Shown: in pieces, positions 30,092-40,971 of the stretch
Layout: each line of letters begins with the position of its first letter
Position numbering within the stretch: the stretch's first letter is position 1
From: Nitrospirillum amazonense
Lineage (GTDB): Bacteria > Pseudomonadota > Alphaproteobacteria > Azospirillales > Azospirillaceae
Reading direction: 5' to 3'
DNA: 64,000 nucleotides
Assembly: GCF_007828045.1 (NCBI RefSeq)
Contig: NZ_VITN01000002.1
Coordinates: 248,001-312,000, forward strand
The notes under the pieces: generated by a model
Told to the model about the DNA's origin: nothing
Databases searched by the model: none
What the model saw: the letters and a program-made list of their open reading frames with translations, nothing else
Translations under genes and position numbers: made by a program

Positions 30092-31600
30092 ATGCCCATG
30101 GACACCAAGTTGACCGACCCGGCCGCTTCCACCGGTGCGTTGCCCTATCGCACGCCGCCCCATAACCTGGAGGCGGAACAGGCGTTGCTGGGCGCCGCCC
30201 TGGTCAACAACAAGGCGCTGGAGAAGGTGGCCGAGTTCCTGCGGCCGGAGCACTTCTTCGACCCCGCCAACGGCCGCGTCTTCGCCGCCATCGCCAAGCT
30301 GGTGGAACGCGGGCAGATCGCCAGCCCCCTGACGCTGAAGGCCTATTTCGAGCAGGACGCGGACCTGAAGGAGATCGGCGGCACGGAGTACCTGGCCCGC
30401 CTGGCCGCCGGCGTAGTCACTGTGACGAACGCCGAGGATTACGGCCGCATCATCCATGACGCCTACCTGCGCCGGCAGTTGATCGACGTGGGCGAGGACA
30501 TGGTCAACACCGCCTACAAGCACGACCTGGACGTGGGCGCCAGCGACCAGATCGAGGAGGCGGAGAAGAAGCTGTTCGACCTGGCCGCCACCGGCGACGC
30601 CCAGGGCGGCTTCGTCCCCTTCGAACGGTCGCTGAAGGCCGCGATCGAGATGGCGGAGGCGGCCTACAAGCGGTCCAGCCACGTCACCGGCGTCACCACC
30701 GGATTGCGCGACCTGGACGGCAAGCTGGGCGGCCTGCACCCCTCGGACCTCATCATCCTGGCCGGCCGCCCCTCCATGGGTAAGACGGCGCTGGCCACCA
30801 ACATCGCCTTCAACGCCGCCCGCGCGCACATGAAGAGCAGCGGCAAGGAAGGCGCGCCGGTCGGCTTCTTCTCGCTGGAAATGTCGGCGGAACAGCTGGC
30901 CACCCGTATCCTGGCCGATGAGGCCGAGGTCAGCGGCGACAAGATCCGCCGCGGCGAAATCCACGGCAGCGACTTCCCCCGCTTCATCGAAGCCAGCAAC
31001 TACATCTCCAAGGTGCCGTTCTTCGTGGACGACACGCCGGCCCTGTCCATCACCGCCGTGCGCACGCGCGCCCGCCGCCTGAAGCGGACCCATGGCCTGG
31101 GCATGATCGTGGTCGACTACCTGCAGTTGCTGCGCGGCGGCGGAATCAACAAAACCGACAACCGCGTGCAGGAAATCTCCGAGATCACGCGCGGCCTGAA
31201 GGCCATCGCCAAGGAGCTGGACTTGCCGGTGATCGCGCTGTCGCAGCTGTCGCGCCAGGTGGAAAACCGCGAGGACAAGCGTCCGCAGCTGTCGGACCTG
31301 CGCGAGTCGGGCTCCATCGAGCAGGACGCCGACGTGGTCATGTTCGTCTACCGCGAGCAGTACTATCTGGAGCGTGCCGAGCCGTCGCGCCGCCCGGAGG
31401 AGGCGGAGGACAAGTTCAACGACCGCTACCAGCGCTGGCAGCAGCGCCTGGAAGAGGTGCACGACACGGCCGAGGCCATCATCGCCAAGCAGCGTCATGG
31501 CCCGGTGGGCACCGTGCGCCTGCACTTCCATGGCGAATTCACCCGCTTCTCCGACCTCGACACCCACCATGCCCTGGCCGGCGCCGGCGACGATTACTGA
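30092..31600 (+). CDS. dnaB: Replicative DNA helicase DnaB
   Basis: A 502-residue hexameric helicase. The N-terminal primase-interacting domain begins YRTPPHNLEAEQALLGAAL. The C-terminal RecA-like domain has Walker A LAGRPSMGKTALATNIA (about residue 225), GFFSLEMSAEQLATRIL, Walker B LGMIVVDYLQLL (about 340), and ALSQLSRQVENREDKRPQLS (about 385). It unwinds DNA ahead of the replisome. A second ATG six bases in (30098) is equally possible. alr follows 10 bases after the stop. Confidence 0.97.
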   Translation: MPMDTKLTDPAASTGALPYRTPPHNLEAEQALLGAALVNNKALEKVAEFLRPEHFFDPANGRVFAAIAKLVERGQIASPLTLKAYFEQDADLKEIGGTEYLARLAAGVVTVTNAEDYGRIIHDAYLRRQLIDVGEDMVNTAYKHDLDVGASDQIEEAEKKLFDLAATGDAQGGFVPFERSLKAAIEMAEAAYKRSSHVTGVTTGLRDLDGKLGGLHPSDLIILAGRPSMGKTALATNIAFNAARAHMKSSGKEGAPVGFFSLEMSAEQLATRILADEAEVSGDKIRRGEIHGSDFPRFIEASNYISKVPFFVDDTPALSITAVRTRARRLKRTHGLGMIVVDYLQLLRGGGINKTDNRVQEISEITRGLKAIAKELDLPVIALSQLSRQVENREDKRPQLSDLRESGSIEQDADVVMFVYREQYYLERAEPSRRPEEAEDKFNDRYQRWQQRLEEVHDTAEAIIAKQRHGPVGTVRLHFHGEFTRFSDLDTHHALAGAGDDY

Positions 31601-31610
31601 GGAGCCGGGG

Positions 31611-32780
31611 GTGTCGTCCGTGGATTTCCCGAGCCAGGTGCCGGTCGGCGCCGGTGCAGTCCTGGCCATCGACCTGGATGCCATCGCGGGCAACTGGCGG
31701 GTCTTGCGCGACCATGCCCAGCGGACCGGCCGCGCGGTCGAATGCGCCGGCGTGGTCAAGGCCGACGGCTATGGCCTGGGTGCCGCGCCGGTGGCCATGG
31801 CCCTGGCCAAAGCCGGCTGCCGCAGCTTTTTCGTCGCCGACCTGGAGGAGGCCGCGGCCTTGCGCGCGGTGTTGTCCCCCGGCACCTTTCCCGACGCGCG
31901 TGTCCTGGTCCTGCACGGCCCCACGGCAGGCACGGAGCGGGAGATGGCGGCCCTGGGCCTGACGCCCATCCTGAACAGCCTGGACGACATCGCCCGCTGG
32001 CGGGCCACGGCGGTGGCTCTTGGCCGCGCCCTGCCCGCCTTCATCCATATCGACACGGGCATGAACCGCCTGGGCCTGGACGACCGCGACGCGCGGTATT
32101 TGGCGGGCGAGCCTGGCCTGCTGGCCGGCCTTGCGCTGACCGGCTGGATGAGCCACCTGGCCAGCGCCGACGTGGCCGGCGACGGCTTCGCCGCCGAGCA
32201 GGACGCCCGCTTCCGGGCGCACCTGGCCCGGCTGCCCCGGGCGCCGGCCAGCCTGGCCGCCTCCTCCGGCATCTTCCGGGAACCGGCTCTGCTGCACGAT
32301 CTGGTGCGGCCGGGGGCGGCGCTATACGGCGTGAACCCGACACCGGAGGCGCCCAACCCTATGGCGCCGGCGCTACGCCTGCTGGGCCGCATCCTGCAGG
32401 TGCGGGACGTGCCGGCCGGGGCCACGGTGGGCTATGGCGCGACATATCGCGCCACGGCGCCGGCGCGCCTGGCCACCATCGCGGTGGGCTACGCCGACGG
32501 CTACTGCCGCGCCCTGGGGTCCTCCGGCCATGTCACCATCGCCGGCGTGCGCGCCCCCGTGGTGGGTCGCATATCCATGGATCTGCTGAGCGTGGATGCG
32601 ACGCGGGTCCCCCAGGACGCCCTGGTTCCCGGCGCCTTCGCCGAGCTGATCGGTCCCGATCGGCCGCTGGATGACGTGGCCGCGGATGCCGGCACCATCG
32701 GCTATGAGATCCTAACAGGGCTTGGCCGGAGGTTTTGCCGCGTGTATCAGGGGGCGTGGCCTGTTGCGGCGCACCCGTGA
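31611..32780 (+). CDS. alr: Alanine racemase
   Basis: About 389 residues from a GTG start at 31611 with GGAG six bases upstream, directly after dnaB. LAIDLDAIAGNWRVL starts the barrel; VVKADGYGLGAAPVA carries the PLP Lys. IHIDTGMNRLGL, VRPGAALYGVNP, VGYGATYRA (catalytic Tyr region) and PVVGRISMDLLSVD complete the family pattern. It makes D-Ala for peptidoglycan. An in-frame reading into dnaB is a shadow. Confidence 0.95.
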   Translation: MSSVDFPSQVPVGAGAVLAIDLDAIAGNWRVLRDHAQRTGRAVECAGVVKADGYGLGAAPVAMALAKAGCRSFFVADLEEAAALRAVLSPGTFPDARVLVLHGPTAGTEREMAALGLTPILNSLDDIARWRATAVALGRALPAFIHIDTGMNRLGLDDRDARYLAGEPGLLAGLALTGWMSHLASADVAGDGFAAEQDARFRAHLARLPRAPASLAASSGIFREPALLHDLVRPGAALYGVNPTPEAPNPMAPALRLLGRILQVRDVPAGATVGYGATYRATAPARLATIAVGYADGYCRALGSSGHVTIAGVRAPVVGRISMDLLSVDATRVPQDALVPGAFAELIGPDRPLDDVAADAGTIGYEILTGLGRRFCRVYQGAWPVAAHP

Positions 32781-32836
32781 CGGGACAATGGCAGTTCGGC
32801 ATTGTAAGTCCCTTATATGACTGAGGAGCGGAGCGG

Positions 32837-33607
32837 ATGGGGTTCTTGAGCGGGATCGGCCGGGCCACCCTGGTGTTCCTGGCCGCCACCGGGCGACTGG
32901 CCCTGTTCACGGCGCGCGGCCTGTCGCACTGCGTCCGTCCCCCCTTCTATCCCCGCCTGCTGGTCCAGCAGATGCGGGAGATCGGCTACAACAGCCTGCC
33001 CGTGGTGGGGCTGACGGCCCTATTCACCGGCATGGTGCTGGCGCTGCAAAGCTATACCGGCTTCGCCCGCTTCAACGCCTCCAGCGCCATCGCCACCGTG
33101 GTGGTGCTGTCCATCACGCGGGAGTTGGGGCCCGTCATGGCGGGCCTGATGGTGGCGGGCCGCGTGGGCGCCGCCATGGCGGCCGAGATCGGCACCATGC
33201 GGGTGACGGAACAGGTCGATGCCCTGACCACCCTGTCCACCAACCCGTTCAAATACCTGGTGGCGCCCCGCCTTCTTGCGGGCACGCTGATGCTGCCCTG
33301 CCTGGTGCTGGTGGCCGACATCATCGGCGTCTTCGGCGGCTATGTCGTCAGCATCTACCGCCTGGGCTTCAACCCGTCGGCCTACCTGACCAGCACGGCG
33401 CAGTACCTGCAGACCATCGACGTCGTCTCCGGCCTGGTAAAGGCGGCGGCCTTTGGTTTCATCATCGCGCTGATGGGCTGCTACAACGGCTACCATTCCA
33501 AGGGCGGCGCCCAGGGCGTGGGGGCGGCCACCACGCACGCCGTCGTCTCCGCCTCCATCATGATCCTGATGATCAACTATCTGCTGACGGGGCTGTTCTT
33601 CTCATGA
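32837..33607 (+). CDS. mlaE: MlaE-type ABC transporter permease
   Basis: A 256-residue MlaE/YrbE permease with five to six hydrophobic segments. The conserved core is TRELGPVMAGLMVAGRVGAA, AAEIGTMRVTEQVDAL and AAAFGFIIALMGCYNGYHSK. It forms the membrane part of the Mla phospholipid transporter that maintains outer-membrane lipid asymmetry. It overlaps mlaF by ATGA. The mlaD and mlaC partners are not adjacent here and must lie elsewhere. Confidence 0.92.
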   Translation: MGFLSGIGRATLVFLAATGRLALFTARGLSHCVRPPFYPRLLVQQMREIGYNSLPVVGLTALFTGMVLALQSYTGFARFNASSAIATVVVLSITRELGPVMAGLMVAGRVGAAMAAEIGTMRVTEQVDALTTLSTNPFKYLVAPRLLAGTLMLPCLVLVADIIGVFGGYVVSIYRLGFNPSAYLTSTAQYLQTIDVVSGLVKAAAFGFIIALMGCYNGYHSKGGAQGVGAATTHAVVSASIMILMINYLLTGLFFS

Positions 33608-34398
33608 GCACGGTATCCCCCCACTCTGACACCCCCAAGATTGAACTCATCGGCGTCAAGAAGGCCTTCGGCCCGAAGAAGGTGCTGGATGGCGTCGACC
33701 TCAGCGTCGCCAAGGGTGAGTCCTTCGTCATCATCGGCGGTTCGGGCACCGGCAAGTCGGTGATGCTGAAATCCATCCTGGGCCTGCTGCGGCCCGACGC
33801 CGGCACCATCAAGGTCGATGGGGAGGAGACGACCCATATCGACGGCCGTGCCCGCGACCGGGTGATGACCAAGTTCGGCATGCTGTTCCAGGGCGGTGCC
33901 CTGTTCGACAGCCTGCCCGTCTGGCAGAACGTGGCTTTCGGCCTGATCCAGGGCCAGGGCATGAAGCGGTCCCAGGCGCGCGACATCGCCATCGAGAAGT
34001 TGGCCGCCGTGGGCCTGGGCCCCGATGTCGCCAACCTGTCGCCGGCGGAGCTGTCGGGCGGCATGCAAAAGCGCGTAAGCCTGGCCCGTGCCATCGCCAC
34101 CACCCCCGAGATCATCTTCTTCGACGAACCGACGACGGGCCTGGACCCCATCATGGCCGACGTCATCAACGACCTGATCGTGAAGTGCGTGCGCGACCTG
34201 GGCGCCACCGCCCTGACCATCACCCACGACATGGCCAGCGCCCGCAAGATTTCCGACCGCATCGGCATGCTGTACCAGGGCAAGCTGATCTGGCAGGGCC
34301 CCACCAGCGCCATCGACGACAGCGGCAACGCTTACGTCGACCAATTCATCCATGGCCGGGCCGAGGGCCCGATCCAAATGCAGGTGAAGCTGGGATAA
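33604..34398 (+). CDS. mlaF: MlaF-type ABC transporter ATP-binding protein
   Basis: A 264-residue ABC ATPase: Walker A IIGGSGTGKSVMLKSILG (about residue 43), Q-loop FGMLFQGGALFDSLPVWQNV, signature LSPAELSGGMQKRVSLARAI (about 140), Walker B EIIFFDEPTTGLDP and H-loop ITHDMAS. The GGALFDSL and SGGMQKR strings are typical of MlaF. It powers lipid transport with the MlaE permease whose gene it overlaps by four bases. Confidence 0.95.
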   Translation: MSTVSPHSDTPKIELIGVKKAFGPKKVLDGVDLSVAKGESFVIIGGSGTGKSVMLKSILGLLRPDAGTIKVDGEETTHIDGRARDRVMTKFGMLFQGGALFDSLPVWQNVAFGLIQGQGMKRSQARDIAIEKLAAVGLGPDVANLSPAELSGGMQKRVSLARAIATTPEIIFFDEPTTGLDPIMADVINDLIVKCVRDLGATALTITHDMASARKISDRIGMLYQGKLIWQGPTSAIDDSGNAYVDQFIHGRAEGPIQMQVKLG

Positions 34399-34474
34399 GG
34401 GCCGGCACTCAATCCATGTTGTTTTGTTGATATAGGGCGCGGATGCGCCCGCCCGGCGCTTGAGGGAACCGGCG

Positions 34475-34900
34475 TTAAGCCGCGACCCTTCCCCAGCCGG
34501 CCGTGGCCATTTCCGCCGGCAGGTCCACCTTTTGCCCTGCCGCCCAGGCATAGGCGGTGGCCATGTCGCTGAAGGCACGCAGCTCATGCCCGGGGATGAA
34601 CAGGCGGGCCAGGTTCAGGAGGAAGCGCAGGCCGGCGTTGTGGCTGACCACGGCCGCCCGGCCGCCGGCACGGCCGCGCATGGCCTCACCCATTATGGCG
34701 CCCATGCGGCGGATGGCGTCCGGCGAAACGTTGCCGACATGCAGCCGCAGGTCGGTCACGCTGTTCCACGTGGCGACGTCCATATTCCAGGCCAGGATTT
34801 CCTCAATGTAATCGGCAATGGTTTCCCCGCCGACATCGTCCATGATCAGAACACAGATGACCCTGGATGAAGGATTCAATTTATGCTGTATTTTATACAT
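34475..34900 (-). CDS. STAS/SpoIIAA-like uncharacterised protein (paralog 1)
   Basis: A 141-residue soluble protein without a named family. SSRVICVLIMDDVGGETIAD, WNSVTDLRLHVGNVSPDAI, RAAVVSHNAGLRFLLNLARL and ELRAFSDMATAYAWAAGQ follow the alternating strand-helix pattern of SpoIIAA-like/STAS proteins. It is clearly paralogous to the protein at 40495-40971 (shared VVSxNAG, FLxNLAR, FSDM, AWAxGQ). It is monocistronic and convergent with mlaF. The upstream region holds two tttaccgg copies. Its function is unknown; a regulatory or lipid-binding role is a guess. Confidence 0.65.
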   Translation of the reverse strand: MYKIQHKLNPSSRVICVLIMDDVGGETIADYIEEILAWNMDVATWNSVTDLRLHVGNVSPDAIRRMGAIMGEAMRGRAGGRAAVVSHNAGLRFLLNLARLFIPGHELRAFSDMATAYAWAAGQKVDLPAEMATAGWGRVAA

Positions 34901-35079
34901 TTCCGCACTGCCACCGGAAACGAGGACGGCGGAAGGGGTAACACAGCCGAAACTTTACCGGCATGATCATTTTACCGGTCACAATTTCAAAAACGTAACC
35001 AGCTTAGCTACATAGGTAGCAGACGGACGGCGCCAATACTGGACAACGCCCCACACCGACCTTTCCCGGAATCACTTGT

Positions 35080-36456
35080 TCAGTCGACATCGCCGGCTTC
35101 ATCCGGAGCGATGGGCCGGAAGTCCGTACGGTTGTACCGGCGGCCGCGCTTCACCGTGTAGACGACGCTGCGCAGGTTGGCGATATCCTGGGTCGGGTCC
35201 TTGGCGACGAACACCAGATTGGCCAGCTTGCCCGCCGCCACCGTGCCCATGCGCGACTCCAGGTTCAGGGCGCGGGCCCCCATCTGCGTGCCGGCCTGGA
35301 TGGCGGCCAGGGGCGTGAAGCCGGCCTGGCGGACCAGCAGTTCCAGTTCCTCATGCAGGGCGGGATAGGCATCGGCGGCGGGCGTCTCGCCGTCCGTGCC
35401 GGCGGAAACGGCCACGCCGGCGGCATGGGCCTGGGCAGTGATGCGGGCCGCCAGATCGCCGGGGCAATAGGACCCGGGCGGGTTGGGCTTGCCGGCCCAG
35501 CGCTTGTCGCCCTCGGCATAGACGCGCACGGTGGCGTCCAGCACCTGGCCGTGGTGCTTCATGCCGTCAAACAGCCCGGCCAGAAGGGGGTCGGGATTGC
35601 CGATACGGGCCGGGTCCACGGGCGCGCGGTCATGGTACTGCGTCGGCTTCACCGGCAAGGCCTGGTAGGCCAGCATGCAGGCGTGGGACAGCACGTCCAC
35701 CCCGGCCTCGATCTCCTCCGCCGGGGTGGCCGGGAAGACCATGGCATGGGCCCAGACGCGGAAGCCCTGGGCGTGCGCCTCACGCGTGATCCCGGCCACC
35801 AAGTCGGCCGGCAGGTTGGCGTAAATCTTGATGGCGCTGGCGCCGGTGCCGCGCGCCAAGGCCACCGCCACCTTCAGGTCCGTGGCCGGGGTGATGGCCT
35901 GCATCCACGGCACCTCCCCCGGCGTTGCCCCCTTGGCCGACGCCGCCGTGCGCGGGTCCTTGAAGAAGCTGAGGCCGGCCATCAGAGCGGCGTAATAGAT
36001 ATCCGGCGCTGGTATTTCGCCCAGCAGGGCCGATCGCGCCAGGTCGGCCAGCGCGCGGGTGTCGCCGGCCATGTCGCGCTCCGCCGTGACACCGCCGTAG
36101 ACCGCCCGGCGCAGCAGCGCCTCCTCAACCTTGCGGTTGGGCACGGTGGCGAGATGCACATGGGTGTCGATCAGGCCGGGCAGGACATAGAGGCCGCTGG
36201 CATCCACCACCGTGGCGCCCCGGGCCAGCTCGGCCGGCACCTGGCCCGCGGGCACCACCAGGGCGATGTCCTGGCCTTTGGTCACTACCGCCATGTCGGC
36301 GCGCGGTGCCGTGCCCGTGCCGTCGATCAGGGTGGCGCCGCGATAGATCACCACCGCCTCGGGCGCCGGCCGCGCCTCCTGCGCCGCCGCCATGAGCGGG
36401 ACCAGTACGGACGAAACCAGCAGGGCGGAGCGGAGAAGCGTGGCGAAGGGCCTCAA
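35080..36456 (-). CDS. Exported metal-dependent amidohydrolase
   Basis: About 458 residues from a TTG at 36456, which yields a clean signal peptide (LLRSALLVSSVLVPLMAAAQ). The amidohydrolase core has VLPGLIDTHVHLATVP (metal HxH), SAIKIYANL (Lys), GFRVWAHAM (His), DVLSHA and VSAGTDGETPAADAY (Asp). The C-terminal GTVAAGKLANLVFVAKDP closes the family. It resembles imidazolonepropionase-like or Xaa-Pro dipeptidase-like enzymes; substrate unknown. An open extension to 36519 lacks an ATG. Confidence 0.85.
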   Translation of the reverse strand: MRPFATLLRSALLVSSVLVPLMAAAQEARPAPEAVVIYRGATLIDGTGTAPRADMAVVTKGQDIALVVPAGQVPAELARGATVVDASGLYVLPGLIDTHVHLATVPNRKVEEALLRRAVYGGVTAERDMAGDTRALADLARSALLGEIPAPDIYYAALMAGLSFFKDPRTAASAKGATPGEVPWMQAITPATDLKVAVALARGTGASAIKIYANLPADLVAGITREAHAQGFRVWAHAMVFPATPAEEIEAGVDVLSHACMLAYQALPVKPTQYHDRAPVDPARIGNPDPLLAGLFDGMKHHGQVLDATVRVYAEGDKRWAGKPNPPGSYCPGDLAARITAQAHAAGVAVSAGTDGETPAADAYPALHEELELLVRQAGFTPLAAIQAGTQMGARALNLESRMGTVAAGKLANLVFVAKDPTQDIANLRSVVYTVKRGRRYNRTDFRPIAPDEAGDVD

Positions 36457-36685
36457 GGCGGTACATCCAGACAGGAAACGGACGGTCGCAACTGTGGGCG
36501 CCAGGCCGCGCGCTGTCAATTCGCGGCGGCATCACGGCATGGCCGCCCACACCATCCTGTCGTGCGTCTCGCACGCCCCTACCCCCTAAATCTAGTGGCT
36601 GTATACCCGGCGCCGGGGTGGCGGTTCGGTGACCCAAGCTGTTATGATGGCGACCACCAGAACACCCCGTCAGGAACCCTTTCCC

Positions 36686-38113
<1,428 letters not shown>

Positions 38114-38119
38114 GGCATC

Positions 38120-38818
38120 ATGGATATCAACGGTTTGAACCCCCTGGACATCGCCGTCGTCATCATCGTCGTGCTGTCGGCCCTGCTGGCTTTCGCCCGC
38201 GGCTTCGTGCGCGAGGTGCTGTCGATCGGCGCCTGGGTCGGGGCTGCCCTGGTCACGCTGTATGCCTTTCCCCTGGTCAAACCCTTCGTACGCGCCCATA
38301 TCGAGCGTCAGATGATTGCCGACGGCGTCGCCATCATCACCCTGTTCGTGGCGGCCTTGCTGGTGTTGCAGATGATCTGCCACACTCTGGCGGGCCGGGT
38401 CAGCGACAGCGCCCTGTCGGCCATCGACCGGTCGCTGGGCTTCGGCTTCGGGGTGGTGCGCGGCGCCGTGCTGGTCAGCCTGGGCTACATGCTCATGGGC
38501 TACATCTGGCCGGACAACAAGCCCGACTGGCTGCGCGACGCGCGCACCCGGCCGGCGCTGGAGGCCGGGGCGGACATGTTGCGCACCCTTGCGCCGTCCG
38601 ACCTGCGGCACGAGGGTGAAGGACGAATTGACGCCGCGCGGATGGAAGCCGAGCGGGCCCTGGCCGCCAAGCAGGACTTGGAACGGCTTCAAACCCCGGC
38701 GATCACCCCTGCGGTGAACGCGGGTGCCAAGCCGGGTGAACAGGGCTATAACGACCGCGAACGCACGGGCCTTGATCAGCTGATCGAGAATTCCGTCGAC
38801 AAGAGGAAGCCGGAGTAA
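38120..38818 (+). CDS. cvpA: CvpA family membrane protein
   Basis: A 232-residue protein with four hydrophobic segments in the first 130 residues (LDIAVVIIVVLSALLAF, VLSIGAWVGAALVTLYAF, GVAIITLFVAALLVLQMIC, GVVRGAVLVSLGYMLMGYIW) and the CvpA strings ARGFVREVLSIGAWVGA and DRSLGFGFGVVRGAVL. The hydrophilic tail is probably cytoplasmic. CvpA is linked to colicin V production and envelope stress, and commonly precedes purF as here. Confidence 0.92.
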   Translation: MDINGLNPLDIAVVIIVVLSALLAFARGFVREVLSIGAWVGAALVTLYAFPLVKPFVRAHIERQMIADGVAIITLFVAALLVLQMICHTLAGRVSDSALSAIDRSLGFGFGVVRGAVLVSLGYMLMGYIWPDNKPDWLRDARTRPALEAGADMLRTLAPSDLRHEGEGRIDAARMEAERALAAKQDLERLQTPAITPAVNAGAKPGEQGYNDRERTGLDQLIENSVDKRKPE

Positions 38819-38879
38819 GGGTTCCTCACAACGGACCGCAACGTACCAACCTCGCGCGAAAGGCGCCCGGTGATCGCTC

Positions 38880-40334
38880 ATGCTGACCACGAACCCCTTC
38901 GACGACGACAAGTTGCGCGAGGAATGCGGCGTCTTTGGTATCCTGGGCGCCACGGACGCGGCCGCCCTGGTGGCCCTGGGCCTGCACGCCCTGCAGCATC
39001 GCGGCCAGGAATCGGCGGGCATCGTCGCCTTTGACGGGGAGCATTTCGCCGTCCACCGCGCGCTGGGCCAGGTCGGCGACAACTTCAGCTCCGAGGCGGT
39101 CATGCGCCCCCTGAAGGGCAACGCCGCCATCGGCCACGTGCGTTACGCCACCACCGGCGACACCGCGCTGCGCAACGTGCAGCCGCTGTTCGCGGATTTC
39201 GAGTTCGGCGGTTTCGGGCTGGCGCACAACGGCAACCTGACCAACGCCATGACGCTGCGCCGCCAGTTGGTGCGCCGCGGCTGCCTGTTCCAGTCCACCA
39301 CCGATACCGAGGTCATCGTCCATCTGATGGCGACCGCCCGCGGCGGCAGCGTCATCGACCGCATGGTCGAGGCCCTGCGCCAGGTCGAGGGCGCCTATTC
39401 CCTGGTCGCCATGGCCAAGGACCAGATCATCGGCGTGCGCGACCCGCGCGGCGTGCGCCCCCTGGTGCTGGGCATGCTGGGCGACGCGCCGGTCCTGGCG
39501 TCGGAGACCTGCGCCCTGGACATCATCGGCGCCGACTTCGTCCGCGATATCGAGCCGGGTGAAATGGTGGTGCTGACCGCCGCCGGGGTGCAGAGCCTGC
39601 GCCCCTTCCAGCCGGAAAAGAGCCGCTTCTGCATCTTCGAATACATCTACTTCGCCCGGCCCGACAGCCTGGTCGAGGGCTCCAGCGTCTACAAGGTGCG
39701 TAAGGCCATCGGCGCGCACTTGGCCCAGGAAAGCCATGTGGACGCCGACGTGATCATCCCTGTGCCCGACAGCGGCGTGCCGGCGGCCATCGGCTATGCC
39801 GAGGAAAGCGGCATTCCGTTCGAGCTGGGCATTATCCGCAACCACTATGTCGGCCGCACCTTCATCCAGCCGACCGACAAGATCCGCCATCTGGGCGTGA
39901 AGCTGAAGCATAACGCCAACCGCCACTACATCCAGGGCAAGCGCGTCATCCTGGTGGATGACAGCATCGTGCGCGGCACCACCTCGGTGAAGATCGTGGA
40001 GATGATGCGGGCGGCCGGCGCCAAGGAGGTGCACATGCGCATCTCCAGCCCGCCCACCCGGCATTCCTGCTTCTACGGCATCGATACGCCGGAAAAGGAA
40101 AAGCTGCTGGCCCATAAGCTGTCGGTCGAGGAGATGAACCGCTATATCGGCTCCGACAGCCTGGCCTTCATCTCCAACGACGGCCTGTACAAGGCGCTGG
40201 GCCACGCCGGCCGCGACGCCAGCGGCCCGCAGTATTGCGATGCCTGCTTTACTGGCGACTACCCCATCCCGCTGACCGATTACGAGGGCACGCCGGGTGG
40301 CGAAGTCGCCTTCCTGGCGGAGCGCCGGGCTTAA
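38880..40334 (+). CDS. purF: Amidophosphoribosyltransferase
   Basis: A 484-residue PurF, first committed step of purine synthesis. The catalytic Cys lies in EECGVFGILGAT after a 15-residue likely propeptide. The N-terminal glutaminase has HRGQESAGIV and TGDTALRNVQPLF; the PRTase domain has VIPVPDSGVPAAIGYAEESG and the PRPP loop VILVDDSIVRGTTSVKI. Cys in RFCIFEY, HSCFYG and YCDACF fit the 4Fe-4S cluster of the Bacillus-type enzyme. It ends in a strong terminator. Confidence 0.97.
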   Translation: MLTTNPFDDDKLREECGVFGILGATDAAALVALGLHALQHRGQESAGIVAFDGEHFAVHRALGQVGDNFSSEAVMRPLKGNAAIGHVRYATTGDTALRNVQPLFADFEFGGFGLAHNGNLTNAMTLRRQLVRRGCLFQSTTDTEVIVHLMATARGGSVIDRMVEALRQVEGAYSLVAMAKDQIIGVRDPRGVRPLVLGMLGDAPVLASETCALDIIGADFVRDIEPGEMVVLTAAGVQSLRPFQPEKSRFCIFEYIYFARPDSLVEGSSVYKVRKAIGAHLAQESHVDADVIIPVPDSGVPAAIGYAEESGIPFELGIIRNHYVGRTFIQPTDKIRHLGVKLKHNANRHYIQGKRVILVDDSIVRGTTSVKIVEMMRAAGAKEVHMRISSPPTRHSCFYGIDTPEKEKLLAHKLSVEEMNRYIGSDSLAFISNDGLYKALGHAGRDASGPQYCDACFTGDYPIPLTDYEGTPGGEVAFLAERRA

Positions 40335-40367
40335 GCGCCTCACCAAATAGTTCCGTGCACAAATGAC

Positions 40368-40400
40368 CGCCCCCGGAAGTCTTCTTCCGGGGGCGTTTCG
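40368..40400 (+). terminator. Rho-independent terminator after purF
   Basis: Perfect 12-bp arms cgcccccggaag (40368-40379) and cttccgggggcg (40384-40395) with a 4-base loop, followed by tttcg. It is 34 bases past the purF stop. Confidence 0.88.
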
Positions 40401-40494
40401 ATTCCCCTATCCCCGGCCGCGCCAGGGCCGTGTGCGGGCTATGGGGGCGCGGGCCAGGGCGGTGCAGGCCAGCGCGGTGCGGGATGGTCCCCAC

Positions 40495-40971
40495 CTATGT
40501 CCTGAGTTTGGGCGGCATGCCGCCGCCCGCCCTCTCCAGATGCCAATCCAGGGATCTCATCTCCGGCGGCAGGGCATCTTGCCCGGACGCCCAAGCAAAG
40601 CCTTGCCGCATATCGGAGAAATGCCGAAGATCATAGTCCCGCATATAAACGCGGGCCAAATTGACCAAGAATTTCTGGCCGGCGTTGTAGCTTACAACAG
40701 CGACCCGACTGCCATCGTTGTCCGGAGATCGCTTCAACGTCCCCGACTTTTGCTTTTCATTGAGTAGTTTGGACATCCGCTCCAAAGACGAATGGTGGAT
40801 GTTGCCGATGAACGACCGTAGATCAACCAGGCAATTCCAAGTCCGGCCGACGTCGCCGCCCTGTATGATCTTCCCGATGTGATCCGCTATTTCATCGCCA
40901 TCGATATCCCCACTATAGATAATGCATATCAACCGCAGGTGCGGAAAAAGCCGGTAATCAGCCCTGTGCAT
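40495..40971 (-). CDS. STAS/SpoIIAA-like uncharacterised protein (paralog 2)
   Basis: A 158-residue soluble protein paralogous to the one at 34475-34900. LRLICIIYSGDIDGDEIADH, WNCLVDLRSFIGNIHHSSL, RVAVVSYNAGQKFLVNLARV and LRHFSDMRQGFAWASGQDAL align with it over most of its length. It has no signal peptide or membrane segment. It is monocistronic, in opposite orientation to purF. The GC content at its 5' half is lower than in neighbours. The function is unknown; the fold assignment is from the secondary-structure-like pattern only. Confidence 0.65.
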   Translation of the reverse strand: MHRADYRLFPHLRLICIIYSGDIDGDEIADHIGKIIQGGDVGRTWNCLVDLRSFIGNIHHSSLERMSKLLNEKQKSGTLKRSPDNDGSRVAVVSYNAGQKFLVNLARVYMRDYDLRHFSDMRQGFAWASGQDALPPEMRSLDWHLERAGGGMPPKLRT